This document shows positions 1-10,041 of a stretch of DNA of 64,000 bases, one piece after another (position 1 is the first letter of the stretch; every line of letters starts with the position of its first letter). This DNA is from Oxyruncus cristatus (lineage: Eukaryota; Chordata; Aves; Passeriformes; Cotingidae): contig VXAY01007011.1 in NCBI GenBank assembly GCA_013399855.1, positions 1,592,716 to 1,656,715 of the forward strand, read 5' to 3'. The notes below the pieces were generated by a model, which worked only from the letters and a program-made list of their open reading frames with translations, made no database searches and was not told the DNA's origin. Both the position numbers and the translations under genes were made by a program.

Positions 1-397
1 GCAGAGGTGGAGCAATGTGTTTTTATTTCAGGCTGTAAAAGAGGCCAAAAAGCAGGAGCCCCTATTTCCACTCTTAATCTTTCCAATATCAAAAATCTCT
101 ATAAATGTTATTTCTGTGCCTTGTGTGTTCCCACTCTCTAAGAAGAAACAGTGACTAGAATGAAAAAAACACCCAACCCAAAACAGGAAAGGTGGTGGCC
201 TTAGAGGGTTGGTCACAGTTTTACAGTTTAGGCAGTTGTTTCCCTAGTAACCACTTAGTTGTCTTTAAGTTTCTCCCCATTTAGTTTGAGTTGTTTCAAC
301 ATACATCTCTGCACTATACACAGATCAAAGACCATATAGTGCTCTGTCAGGGTTTGGAGTTTTTTTAAACTGTTTTTTGCTTTCCTTTTGCTTGCAG

Positions 398-570
398 CAG
401 ATGGAACAAAGAAAAGAAAGAAGTTGATATCGCAGTCATTTACTCTGAGACGAAGCTTTACCAATGGAAATTCCCCAGAACAGCTAGACTTGGGTGCCAA
501 AATCACTCTATTTGGCCAGCCTCTGGCAATTATCTGTGGAGAAGATGACACACTGCCCCAGCCAGTCCAG
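398..570 (+). CDS. TAGAP: TAGAP exon A: linker and start of RhoGAP domain
   Basis: Opens after cttgcag with two bases finishing a codon and closes at GTAAGG in phase 0. It encodes the basic KKRKKLISQSFTLRR segment and GQPLAIICGEDDTLPQPVQ, equivalent to the human stretch just before the RhoGAP core. An AG three bases further in could be an alternative acceptor. Confidence 0.93.
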
Positions 571-3500
571 GTAAGGAAGTGTGGGGATACAGTTATCATA
601 ACTCTGCCTTCATTGTGAGGCAGGAACCCCAGTACTTGTGCTGCAGCACCCAGGAAATAAGTGATTTTGGTGTTTCCCTTCCACACACACTCCTGATAAG
701 CTCAGGGTCCATCCCAGATGTACAAAGGGTCAGGTCTATGGGTTTTGCTGAGCCCACTCAGATTTCACTGGAAATAACTTGGAGGCAAACCAGGACCAGC
801 AATAGGAGATGAAGATCTGCTCCTTAATATAAACTTCTCTGATTCTACAGCAGTAATTTAAGTAAATCTTTCAGCAGCATAAACGTCCAAGGATTTCTGT
901 ATTTCCCTGAAAAAAATGTATAGCTATGGACTGCCACCAACAAATACCTAAACACTGTCTTCTGGATAAAAATGGTCTTGTAACAGTTCTGCCACTGAAT
1001 TGATTCTCCCAATAACAGGCATTGGTCTCTTATAAGCAATATTTGCCTGGCTTGTGAGGGAAGGGATTTGAACTAAGACTTAAGACATCCCATGTTTCCT
1101 TATGGAAGGAAGCAAAGATGACTCCACTGAAGTTAGTGGAATTCACCAGTTCAAAAAGAGGGTGGAGTGGGGGAAAATCAGGCTGTTGCCCATGTAATCT
1201 ACTTGAAGCAGGAACTAGACATTGAACTAATCAGAGCACAGTGTACCTCTGGACAATTTTTCTTCTGTTTCTAAAGAAATGTCCTGCTCAAGGACCTTCC
1301 TGCACCCAAGTAACTGTTTTCTCATTCCTGTTTGATTTTTTTCCCCTGAAGGATCTCCTAGCTATATTGTATATGAAAGGACCTTTCTCTGAAGGGATAT
1401 TCAGAAAAGCTGCCAATGAGAAAGCACGAAAGGAATTGAAGGAGGACCTAAACAAAGGTGGCAATGTGGATTTGAAAAGCAAATCTGTCCACCTGCTGGC
1501 AGTGGTTTTGAAGGTGAGCAACTCTGAGCTACATTGGTGGGAGGACATTGCTAATCTGCACAGGCCCACTCCAGTGCCCAGAGCTGATGTAGGTGAGACT
1601 CCAAACTAAAGCCAGAACAAAGCCAGAACAAATGTTTCAGGGTTAGGAAAGTTTGGAATTTTCCTTGTCCACCTGATTTTCAGACCTACTTGTGCTGCTG
1701 ATTTCCTGCATGCCCTGAGGAAACTCACTTTTTCCTCCTCCTCAGCATCCTCCCAGGAGGATTAGTGAGATTTATGGGTGAACAAAAAGCAGCTGAAAGC
1801 TGGTTCCTGTTACCACACAAGTTCAAGTGCACTTGAGCATTTTCCTGCTCAAGTCAACCTGCCTCCTAGAAAGCCCATGTGACAGTAATGCTCCCTCTGT
1901 CCTCAGAGATAGTGTCAAAGCTTCATCTCAATTTCTTGGCCTTGCAGGACTTTCTCCGAAATATTCCCTCCAAACTCCTGTCAGCTGACCTCTATGAGAA
2001 GTGGATGCAAGCTCTGGAGAAGCCAAGCAAGCAGGAAAAAATTGAAGAATTGAAAGAGTAAGTTTTTCAACCAGGAAATTCTGCAACCAGACCCAATATG
2101 ATGGAGTGGCTGGTAGAGGCCAACGATGTCTTTTGAAATTAAGAGTCTCATTTAAAAACCTATCATTTATATCAGCTTGGTATTGCTCCATGGGGTTTGG
2201 TTTAGAGGGCTCCAGCAGCAGCACTTCCTGATCTTTTTTGAGATTGTTCTATGAAACAACTAGCTTAGGAAGAGGGCAGAGGCTGCAGTGTCTCAGCTAA
2301 CATAGTCATGGTGCTGTGGGACAGGCACTAACATGCACCTTTCACATCCTCTGGCAGTGAAGTCTACGCAAGGACATGGGCTGCTGCAGTGCTGCCCTTC
2401 AGTCAAGACCTCATAATTAAAAATTTTGTAATTAACCATATGCTCAGCTGCAGTTGGGGATTTCTGAATGATACTTCTCATAAGCAGTGAACAAAACACA
2501 CACGTGACTCTTTCTGAAGGAAGGTTGTCTGTCTGATTTTAATTGAGACTTGCTCAAATAGAGAAGCAGAAGCCACTGCACCATCAATTAATGTCACATT
2601 TTGTTTCTGTTCATGCAGGGTGGCTGACAAACTGCCTAAACCAAACCTCGTCTTGCTCAAGCACTTGCTCTCTCTGCTCCGCCACATCAGCCAAAATGCT
2701 GAGACCAACAGGATGGACTCCAGCAACCTGGCCATCTGTGTTGGCCCAAATATGCTGAGCCCAGAGACGGACAACACGCTCCCACTGGAAGTGCAGAAGG
2801 AGATGAATGACAAGGTATCTTGAACTCACCAAGCAGCCACTCCCTTTGGGGCAGCTCAGAACCATCCATAGGGATCCCACTGCCACTGCCATTGCAAAAG
2901 CTCAACAGAACAGCATCCCTGGATGTCAGGGGTGCTCCTCAGCTTCGGTGCATCCCAGCCTGTGATGTGATGGGCCAGACTGCCCCTCATTTTGCCTCCT
3001 CTGAGTAAAAGCAGCAGCTGCCCCACAGTCCCCTAAGTCCCAGCACAGCTCCTGGATACTTTGCATGCAGAGGGCAAGGGGCATATAGTGAGCATTGGCA
3101 CCCATGGGCCCTCTGGGCAGCGAGGCCAAAGCTCTTCTTCCCTTTTGACTGAAATGAGCTGTTTTCTGTGTGCAGGTGACAGTGTTGGTGGAGTTCCTCA
3201 TAAACAACTGCTCAGAAATATTTGAGGAGGATATTGCTTTCCCTGTCTATGCCTCAGCTGAGGAGTCACCGGAGCACACAGACAGCTCCACAGGTATGCA
3301 AATAGACTGGGGATGTCACAGACTGGGGCTGCTGGGCCAAATTCTTTAATCTGATATGTGAATATATCTGTGAAACACAGAGATTTGTAGAGGGTTCAAG
3401 ACTCTGTTGCAGTGTTCTTCTGCAGGAATTTTTTCTGTATAGTTCTCTTTCATCCTCAGCTGGTCAGTGAAAACTAACGCCTGGTTTCTCTCTACAGAAC

Positions 3501-4675
3501 AGCTATGTGGTGCTCGTCAGAATGACTCTGCCTATGACAGCCCAGATCCCGAAGCTGAAGGCAGCCCCTGTGCCTCTGAGATGGAGCAGCACAAAGGGAG
3601 GAATGCTACTGCGAGCAGAAGACATCCAACACACATATCTGCCTCTTCATTGACTAATTTCAGAAATGACATCAGCATGATGGATAGGAGGTACTCAGAG
3701 TCAGACTTGTCCTTCCAGAATCGCCTTGATAGCACGATAAGGAAAGAGAAGCTAAACAAAAGTGAGGACAATTTTCCGGTTCCCCAGAAACAGCTGGGGT
3801 TGGAGGCACTGGAGAAACGGCTTGCAGTCTTACCTTCACATTTATCAACTGACTCTCTACCCAAAACATCCTCCAGTTGCTCCCTGGAGAGCTCTGATGG
3901 CTCAGTCTTCACCAGCTCCCCAGTAGTTTCGCCCTCTAGTCCCAAAAAAACCTTTTTAAATAGGCCCCAGTCCTTTTCCACCAAGGCCACCGAAGACTGC
4001 AGTACACCTATCAGAGAGATCAAAAAACATTCCATGTCATTCTCTTTTGCAAACCACAGGAAAACACTAATTAAAACCCAGAGTTGGGGGCCTGGAAAAA
4101 ACATTTTTTTTCAGAGAGACAGTTTCACAAAGAAAGAAGATCAGTTCTCCTGCAGAATTGTCCAGGAGAACAGTCCTAATGATGACAAACCATTGCCTGT
4201 GGAGTATGGGCAAAGGCCCCGTTTCAGGTCAGTTGATGAAGTGTTCAGAGAGGTAGACCAGAGGAATCCTGGAAGACCACCCTCTTATGAAGAGGCTGTT
4301 AAAAACTGCCTGGCCACTAAAGTTGCCTCCCACAATCTCACGGTTCAAACTATGAGATTAGTGACGTCAAACCAGGATGCTCCGCTGCCTCCTCCATGCA
4401 GCAGCAGTGCGCAGGATACAGCATATATGGCTCTAAGGGATCTACCCAGTGCCAGAGTTTCTGCAACGAAGGATTCTGATGCGGAAACTGAAACCTTCAG
4501 TGTCACTGTGGGAGTAAACTCCCGTGTGAATTTACCTGTGACCCCAGGAGTCTACCGATTGAGAGCCATGTCTGAATCCTGTCAAAAGAACAAACTTGAG
4601 TACATGGCTCGAAGGTGCAGCCAGCCAGTTTTTGAGGCAGACCAGATTCAGTATGCTAAGGAATCGTACGTGTAA
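398..4675 (+). CDS. TAGAP: TAGAP, T-cell activation Rho GTPase-activating protein, six 3' exons (5' end outside window)
   Basis: Coding exons are read at 398-570, 1352-1513, 1948-2057, 2619-2814, 3176-3293 and 3498-4675. All have AG/GT borders and phases that join into one frame of about 645 residues. The first four and part of the fifth form a RhoGAP domain. The arginine finger is in EGIFRKAANEKARKELKE (1391-1444), and VHLLAVVLKDFLR and MDSSNLAICVGPNML are further core motifs. The last exon encodes a long Ser/Pro-rich tail with QNDSAYDS, PPSYEEA and a terminal RRCSQPVFEADQ...YAKESYV block, which I recognise from mammalian TAGAP. Human TAGAP is 731 residues, so roughly the first 60 residues lie upstream of this window and the tail is somewhat shorter. 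Known role of the family: a RhoGAP (RhoA-directed) expressed in activated T cells, linked to thymocyte migration and Th17 signalling. No frameshift or internal stop is seen. Confidence 0.96.
1352..1513 (+). CDS. TAGAP: TAGAP exon B: RhoGAP domain with arginine finger
   Basis: A 54-codon, phase 0-0 exon after ttcccctgaag, ending at GTGAGC. The catalytic Arg is the aga codon at 1403-1405 in SEGIFRK. The 3' end encodes SVHLLAVVLK, the first half of the helix that continues in the next exon. Confidence 0.96.
1948..2057 (+). CDS. TAGAP: TAGAP exon C: RhoGAP domain, middle
   Basis: Follows ccttgcag and ends at GTAAGT. It encodes DFLRNIPSKLLSADLYEKW, the usual RhoGAP block after the conserved Lys, and ends with two bases of a Glu codon completed in the next exon. 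Confidence 0.95.
2619..2814 (+). CDS. TAGAP: TAGAP exon D: RhoGAP domain, C-terminal helices
   Basis: Starts after ttcatgcag and ends at GTATCT. It encodes VADKLPKPNLVLLKHLLSLL and the hallmark MDSSNLAICVGPNML, where the Asn-Leu-Ala segment is a RhoGAP signature. Confidence 0.96.
3176..3293 (+). CDS. TAGAP: TAGAP exon E: end of RhoGAP domain
   Basis: Follows ctgtgtgcag and ends at GTATGC in phase 1. It encodes VTVLVEFLINNCSEIFEE, the last helix of the domain, then an acidic linker ending EHTDSST that matches the human protein. Confidence 0.95.
3498..4675 (+). CDS. TAGAP: TAGAP exon F: C-terminal tail and stop
   Basis: A single large terminal exon of 391 codons plus TAA at 4673-4675, after ctctctacag. 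The tail is Ser/Pro-rich and probably disordered. Conserved islands are QNDSAYDS, MDRRYSESDLS, REIKKHSMSFSFA, RPPSYEEA (a PPxY-type motif) and the final RRCSQPVFEADQ. Their retention suggests binding or phosphorylation sites. Confidence 0.96.
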
Positions 4676-5690
4676 AAAGCCTATCCTTCCTCTTTGCACC
4701 TGTACTTACTGTAAAAATAGACATCTTCTCATCCTTTGTAAGATTTTACTTTCAAGAGACTAAGAATAAGCTAGGTCTGCATGAACTTTTTCTTCCAGAA
4801 GTGTCTGTCAGCTTGACATGTCACATTCTTTCACCACAAGAGGTGGTGGTGGTGAAGACCTGTATATCATTATGTAAATATGTAAGTGAGTGTGTTGTAC
4901 ATAACCTGTTGTGTGGGAAGACTAGTGAGTAGATTATAAACCATGTTGTATTTGTATCCCTTAAAGGACAATTAAAAGGTTGGCAGGTCGAAAACCTGTC
5001 CCACCTTCTTTTTGTTTTCTGTATGGTCACAGACTCCATATCATTTGTTATGTGTGTGCCACGCTGATGCAATGCTTTGCTGATTTTCTACATTAAGAAG
5101 TGGGTTGGCAGTTATCCTAAAGGGGGGAGACCTGTTCTGTCATCATGGCCACTTCAGTGCTTTTCCATAAACCTCCTGTTCCTGCTGCCATTCTGTCTTC
5201 CTGCTTGCTGGTGATGAGACTGATCTGACCACTAACCAGCATTAATGTTGTCTACTGAGCCTGGGGTTAGAGCCACCAAAGCCCTATGAGGTCATTGTGA
5301 GAATGTGACAGGTAACCCTCATGTGGTCTGAAGAAGGAAAGAAGGAAAGAAGGAAAGAAGGAAAGAAGGAAAGAAGGAAAGAAGGAAAGAAGGAAAGAAG
5401 GAAAGAAGGAAAGAAGGAATCTTCAGGTTTGGGGGAGGACAAAAAAAAAAAACCAAAACCAACCAAAAACTCCTGTAGGGAAACATTCTGGATTTCAGCT
5501 TTAAATAGTTCAAGCTCATTAAAAAAAAAGACAAATCCCCAAATACTAGGTGATGTCCTTATAACCTTGTAAATATGACTGGAAGTGCAATATGTTTTTA
5601 TGGCTCAGCAGAGTCTTGAGTCAGGAAGCAGTGAGACTTTTTTTGTCCTGTGTAACTTCACTACAATAAAACACTTTTTTGCATGAATGC
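4676..5690 (+). other. TAGAP: TAGAP 3' UTR with two candidate poly(A) signals
   Basis: No coding frame continues past the TAA. ATTAAA at 4971-4976 could give a short 3' UTR. AATAAA at 5665-5670, followed by a T/G-rich stretch, would give a long one that includes the AAGG repeat at 5331-5419. A further AATAAA occurs near 5874. Which is used cannot be read from sequence. Confidence 0.6.
5331..5419 (+). repeat. Purine microsatellite, (GAAGGAAA)n
   Basis: About eleven near-perfect copies of an octamer made of alternating GAAG and GAAA. It would be transcribed in the long form of the TAGAP 3' UTR. Confidence 0.95.
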
Positions 5691-5699
5691 TAAACTGTC

Positions 5700-7440
5700 C
5701 ATTGTCTGTTTTTAAAACCTCCAGGGCCTACAGATATGGTACCTACTTTTATACTATTCTACAGGTACTGCAGGTCTGCTTGAATGATATGGCATAGCTA
5801 AGTTGATGGAAGCAAAGTAAATGACTAGCAGTATCACTGCTGTTGTTGTAAGAGGCTGCAGGCTACATTTTGGGAATAAATCCCTCTCTGTCAGGAAAAT
5901 AAGTTACACTGCCATGTAACAGCAGTTTTCAGTGGGGTGGAAAGGAAGCTGCAAAGAGGTGATGCTGTTCCAAAAGTGGAGCCGATTAGAAAGCAGCACA
6001 CCACCTTCTCAGGAATGTTTTCCAAGTGTAGGTGTTTGTAGGACACAGAGAAAAGGGAAGGAGAGTGCCTGATAGGAGAAGTGATGTGAGAAGGATCATA
6101 CTGGCAGGCTGCAACTAGAGGAAAATGCCACTTCACTCAGCCCCCTAAACAGTAGCTCTCTGCTTCCAAGTAAGCTGAATGAGAGGGCTTGGTTGCAAGC
6201 TGCAAAAGGCCTTTACCATTTTCTGGAATCTGCAACTCCTGGATCACAGAATGACGGAACAGGTGAGGCCAGGTGGTCTTGGTGGTCCAGAATAGGTGGT
6301 CCTCCTGTCCAACCCCCCTGCTCAAGCAGGGTCAGCTAGAACGCGTTGCTTAGGACCATGTCCAGATTTTTTTTTTTTTTTAGTATTTCCACAGATGGAG
6401 GCTCCGCAACATATCTGGGCAACCTGTTCCTGTGTTTGACCACCCTCACTGTGAAAAAGTGTATCCTTGCATTCAGATGGAATTCCATGTATTTTTATTT
6501 GTGCCCTTAACATTTTGTGCTGTGTCAAGTGGGAATTACAGTTTCATTTTGTAAAAAGCACAAGCGTCTTGCCTCTGTGGCAGAACGAGTGTGAAGAGAT
6601 AATCCGTGTCCAGTGGAAAGGCTCAGAAGCCACACAACAGAAAACACAAACCTCAAAATATACTCAAACAATAATAGAGCTACTTCTTTGGTAAATGACT
6701 CATTCTTTTTGACTGTGACAAGACTAAGGATCCCAAGAAGATTCCTGCCCTCTAACCACCAGAAAATCCAGGGTGAATAAGTGCGGTCACTTCACCAGAG
6801 ACGAGGAAAGTCTCTCTTTAGATCTGAAGTGTCCTAAGGCAGATAGGACAATCACACGAAGAAAGCTTACTTGGGCTTAAATATTCAATATAGATGAGTC
6901 TAAATCTTCCAGCTCCTGAATAAGAAAGACTGTTTGGAACTTCTCGTAAGGCATTTCAATCGATGGAGAAAAAGGAAGAGAGACGAGCTCTACACATAAC
7001 TAACAAAAAAGGGGCAAGGAGTTATATGACAGAGTGGCCCAGTCACCCTCACCCTGCTCGTGCATTTCTTCAGTCCAGGAAACACCACAATTAAATAAAA
7101 TCTGAAGGTAAATGGACCTGAAAAGAGATTCACCTCCTCATTGATAGGTAACTTGACTTCCTTCACCCCTTCAGACGTGATTGTTTAGTCAGCATTATTT
7201 TCATGTCATGTTTCTCCATAAAAGTGATTTCTCTTCTACATAAGCATGTAAGAGACCTCAGAAGCCTAGGACGACACAGAAAGTAGAGAGCTTTGCTTTA
7301 GCACTCACTCATCTGCCTTTGGCTCAGAAAATACTTTCATGGTGCTACCATTCCAACTACATTCTAAGATCCTGCCCAGCTATCCTGGACTCCAGGAGTA
7401 AGGCACTTTAACTGCTATATCCAACAAGTGAATTATCTGT
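5700..7440. other. Intergenic, no gene recognised
   Basis: AT-rich DNA between the TAGAP 3' end and the exon-like cluster that starts at 7448. It contains the CR1 remnant at 6232-6510 and an internal T run (about 6366-6380). Short ORFs here show no recognisable protein. Confidence 0.6.
6232..6510 (-). mobile_element. CR1 LINE 3' fragment, old
   Basis: The stretch runs from ggatcacagaatgacgga through the block before ctgggcaacctgttcctgtg to gaccaccctcactgtgaaaa. This is the complement of the CR1 3' end. It is strongly diverged and has a T-rich insertion or expansion in the middle. Confidence 0.75.
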
Positions 7441-7447
7441 TTTACAG

Positions 7448-7540
7448 GTGCCTTTGCCAAAGCTGCCTTTAACTCCTCAGGCAAAAAGATTAAACAGCTG
7501 GATCAGCTGGTGATAGATTTCAGCACATTGAATGATAGCA
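7448..7540 (+). CDS. Candidate exon of an unrecognised gene
   Basis: A pyrimidine-rich tract ends in ttttacag and a GTAAGC donor follows, bounding 93 bases with one open frame (two bases finish a codon, 30 codons, one base left over). The peptide contains AFNSSGKKIKQLDQLVIDF and LND. I do not recognise it. The leftover base is phase-compatible with the transmembrane exon candidate at 9420. It could be part of a small membrane-protein gene, a lineage-specific gene or chance. Confidence 0.35.
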
Positions 7541-8771
7541 GTAAGCCTCCCATTCTCCACAGGTTACCACATCATCACAATTGCATCACTTGCTTCACAC
7601 ACCCAATCTTCTAATTAAATTTCATGAAGACACTCTAAACATACAGAGCATATAGGACTAGAAGAGGGAAGAAAGCAGAAAATCCAAGCCATTGTCTTGT
7701 AATGTTGGAATTAAGACTCTTGCAGCTTGAATTCAGTTCCTTGTGTTTGCATCCAGCTGTTGTTTTCAATCACATGATGTGCTCTGTTCTTCCCCACAGG
7801 ATGCACCTGCTCTGGGGTGGGAACCAAGGTTGTGCAGCACAGGAGAAAATTTTAATTCTGGCATTCTGTTCTGTGCCATCACAGACAACCCTGACTCAGA
7901 CCTTTATCTTCTCTACTCCTGACTCCTCATCTCTGCCTCATTTTCATTGCCTCTCAATTTCATTGCCTGCATTCCTCACCTCATCCAGTTATGTCTCTTT
8001 TAATTGAACAAAACCCAATCTATCCCTATGGACTTGCTGTCAAAGTCTCAATTTCATTTCTGTCCTCTCCATCCCTAGACCTACTTCTCTCAGTCAGACA
8101 GTTCCACTTTTCCTTTTCCAAGTCTTCCACATTTTTCTCTCATATCTGCACTGGTTGTTATTGCAATAAGCTCCATCAACATTCATCTAGCCTCAATCCC
8201 ACACACCTTATCTCCCTCCGTCCTCCCAGCCTTTTTAGTCTCTGCAAATGCAGAAAACTGGAATAAGAGCAGGAAAATCTCTGGAAGCTACAAGAAAAAA
8301 AAAAAAAAATCATAGAATCCAGTGATAGCCTTAATTCACAGCCGTAACTATGGAAAGCCTCAGGATGAAACTTCCATGGACAGAGACCCTTGAATTTAGG
8401 AGATTTCAGCAAGGGGTCTGCACATCTCCTGTTGTGTGGAAATAGCGACTGTCAGCTATGATGGAAGGCAATTCGGAGCTAGGTTAAAGTGAAATAGTAG
8501 GTGAAAATAAGCCATTTTCCCCATGCCTCACCAAAGCAATTTACAAGCTATGATGTAAGGGATATTTTGGGAAATACGCTCCTATTCTCTGGCAAATGCA
8601 TTGTCAGTAAACTGATCATTTTCTGCCTCTACAAGCGAGGTCTTGGGGAAGAAGCTTTCTCACCTGTCTGACCTCTTCTCAAAGCTGTTATCTGAAGGGC
8701 ACTTGTTTCTGGGAACTCTGAAAACTAAAGAGATAATGAATCCTTCACACCTCAGGAAGAACAACTTCTAG

Positions 8772-9098
8772 TCGCTTAGCAATGATGGACCCCGCTATCA
8801 CCATGATACTACCATGGTCACTTCCTGTGGTAACTGCTGCAACATAACCCAAGAAAGCCCTTCATTGGACATCGTCACAGAACAGAACCGTTACTCTACA
8901 TAAAATCTGTCTTATGTATTTTCCTCCCGTGATTGCTACCTGTGTACTCCAGCCAACACAGATTGCTGGTACAAACCTGTTGTAAAAGTATTTAATGAAC
9001 GGAATTACACCAACTTTATACTAAGTAGTAGCTTGGAACGTAACTGTCCACACTTTGTATTTGGCATTGGTTACCCAGAACTCTGCTCCTTTTGGGAT
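8772..9098 (+). other. Cysteine-rich open stretch broken by stops (possible pseudogene)
   Basis: One frame runs 43 codons from 8772 and then, after a TAA at 8901-8903, 65 more codons to a TGA at 9099-9101. A TAG at 8769-8771 bounds it on the left. Both halves are rich in Cys, Tyr and Trp, with motifs such as SCGNCCNIT, RDCYLC, TDCWYKP and NERNYT, including two N-glycosylation sequons. This looks like a decayed extracellular domain, either a host gene or the remains of an integrated element. No family assigned. Confidence 0.3.
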
Positions 9099-9419
9099 TG
9101 AACCACTGTCTAGAGTGTGACTGTGGTCCACAATTCCTACACTTAATATAAAGTCAAGAACTTTGGAGGTTTTTTTGTAATGGGATTCTGTCTCTTCAGC
9201 CTTTTGCTTGGAACTAGATCTCTATTTTCCTGTAGCACTAATGCCAAAATATATAGTTTTGGGTTATTGCATTGAGTATATATACTTTAATGTTATAAGC
9301 TAATAGTAAAATTACTGCCTTATAACTCAGTTAGATATGGTACAGAGTTCCACACAGACAATTTTTACCATAATGTTCCCTCTTGTAATGTTGCTATCAA
9401 ATGTCTCCAATTACAACAG

Positions 9420-9649
9420 GAAGAAGTATCACAGCTGACAAAAATCCCATCTGTGTTATTTTTAGTCTGGGAATAGGAGTTCTTATTTCTTTACTGCCTG
9501 TTCTGGTTTTGGTGCTGGTAAATCACTGGAGACCAGGTGGTTTGCTGCAGCACCACACCAGCACTGCTTATTCCCAGGTCACCTCATCTCTTGTTCATAA
9601 ACTGCAATTGACGACTGCGACTTTCCATCGCAATGGGCAGGTCTCTTAA
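9420..9649 (+). CDS. Candidate terminal exon with a transmembrane segment
   Basis: An acag acceptor at 9416-9419 precedes a frame open to TAA at 9647-9649. Near its start is a hydrophobic run, CVIFSLGIGVLISLLPVLVL, flanked by Lys/Asp outside and His-Trp-Arg inside, as in a type I membrane protein with a tail of about 45 residues. AATAAA follows at 9727-9732. The acceptor has a weak pyrimidine tract. The protein is not recognised. Confidence 0.35.
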
Positions 9650-9726
9650 GCTGGAGAACAGCATTTTATGCCATAGCAAGGCCAAGAGATTACAGCACTT
9701 GGCTGTCACAGGGGTGAGCTCTGAAC

Positions 9727-9732
9727 AATAAA
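9727..9732 (+). terminator. AATAAA poly(A) signal
   Basis: A canonical hexamer 78 bases after the stop of the transmembrane exon candidate. It fits the 3' end of a short gene ending near 9750, but such hexamers are common in AT-rich DNA. Confidence 0.35.
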
Positions 9733-9943
9733 AACATGCTGCTACTCTGCTCACATGAGTCAGTGTTGCTATTGTGTTTCCACGAGGACAATTTCTGACT
9801 ACAGGAAAAGGAAACCCATCTTGGTTAGGTGCTCTGGTTACATTTTTCTCTGAATTTTGTTAGCAGTCAGTCCTTATCACCTGTGCCATCAGAAGAGAGT
9901 AAAAACTTCAGAGGAACTTCTGAAGGCTAAAAATTCTGAAGAG

Positions 9944-10041
9944 GGAGCAATTTTTATTTAAAAGTCTGATGATGACAGAGAGAAAGATCCATGGAGCAAT
10001 TTTTATTTAAAAGTCTGATGATGACAGAGAGAAAGATCCAT
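9944..10041. repeat. Perfect 49-base tandem duplication
   Basis: Bases 9944-9992 are repeated without change at 9993-10041 (ggagcaatttttattt ... agatccat). Absence of any difference implies a recent duplication or an assembly artefact. Confidence 0.95.
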
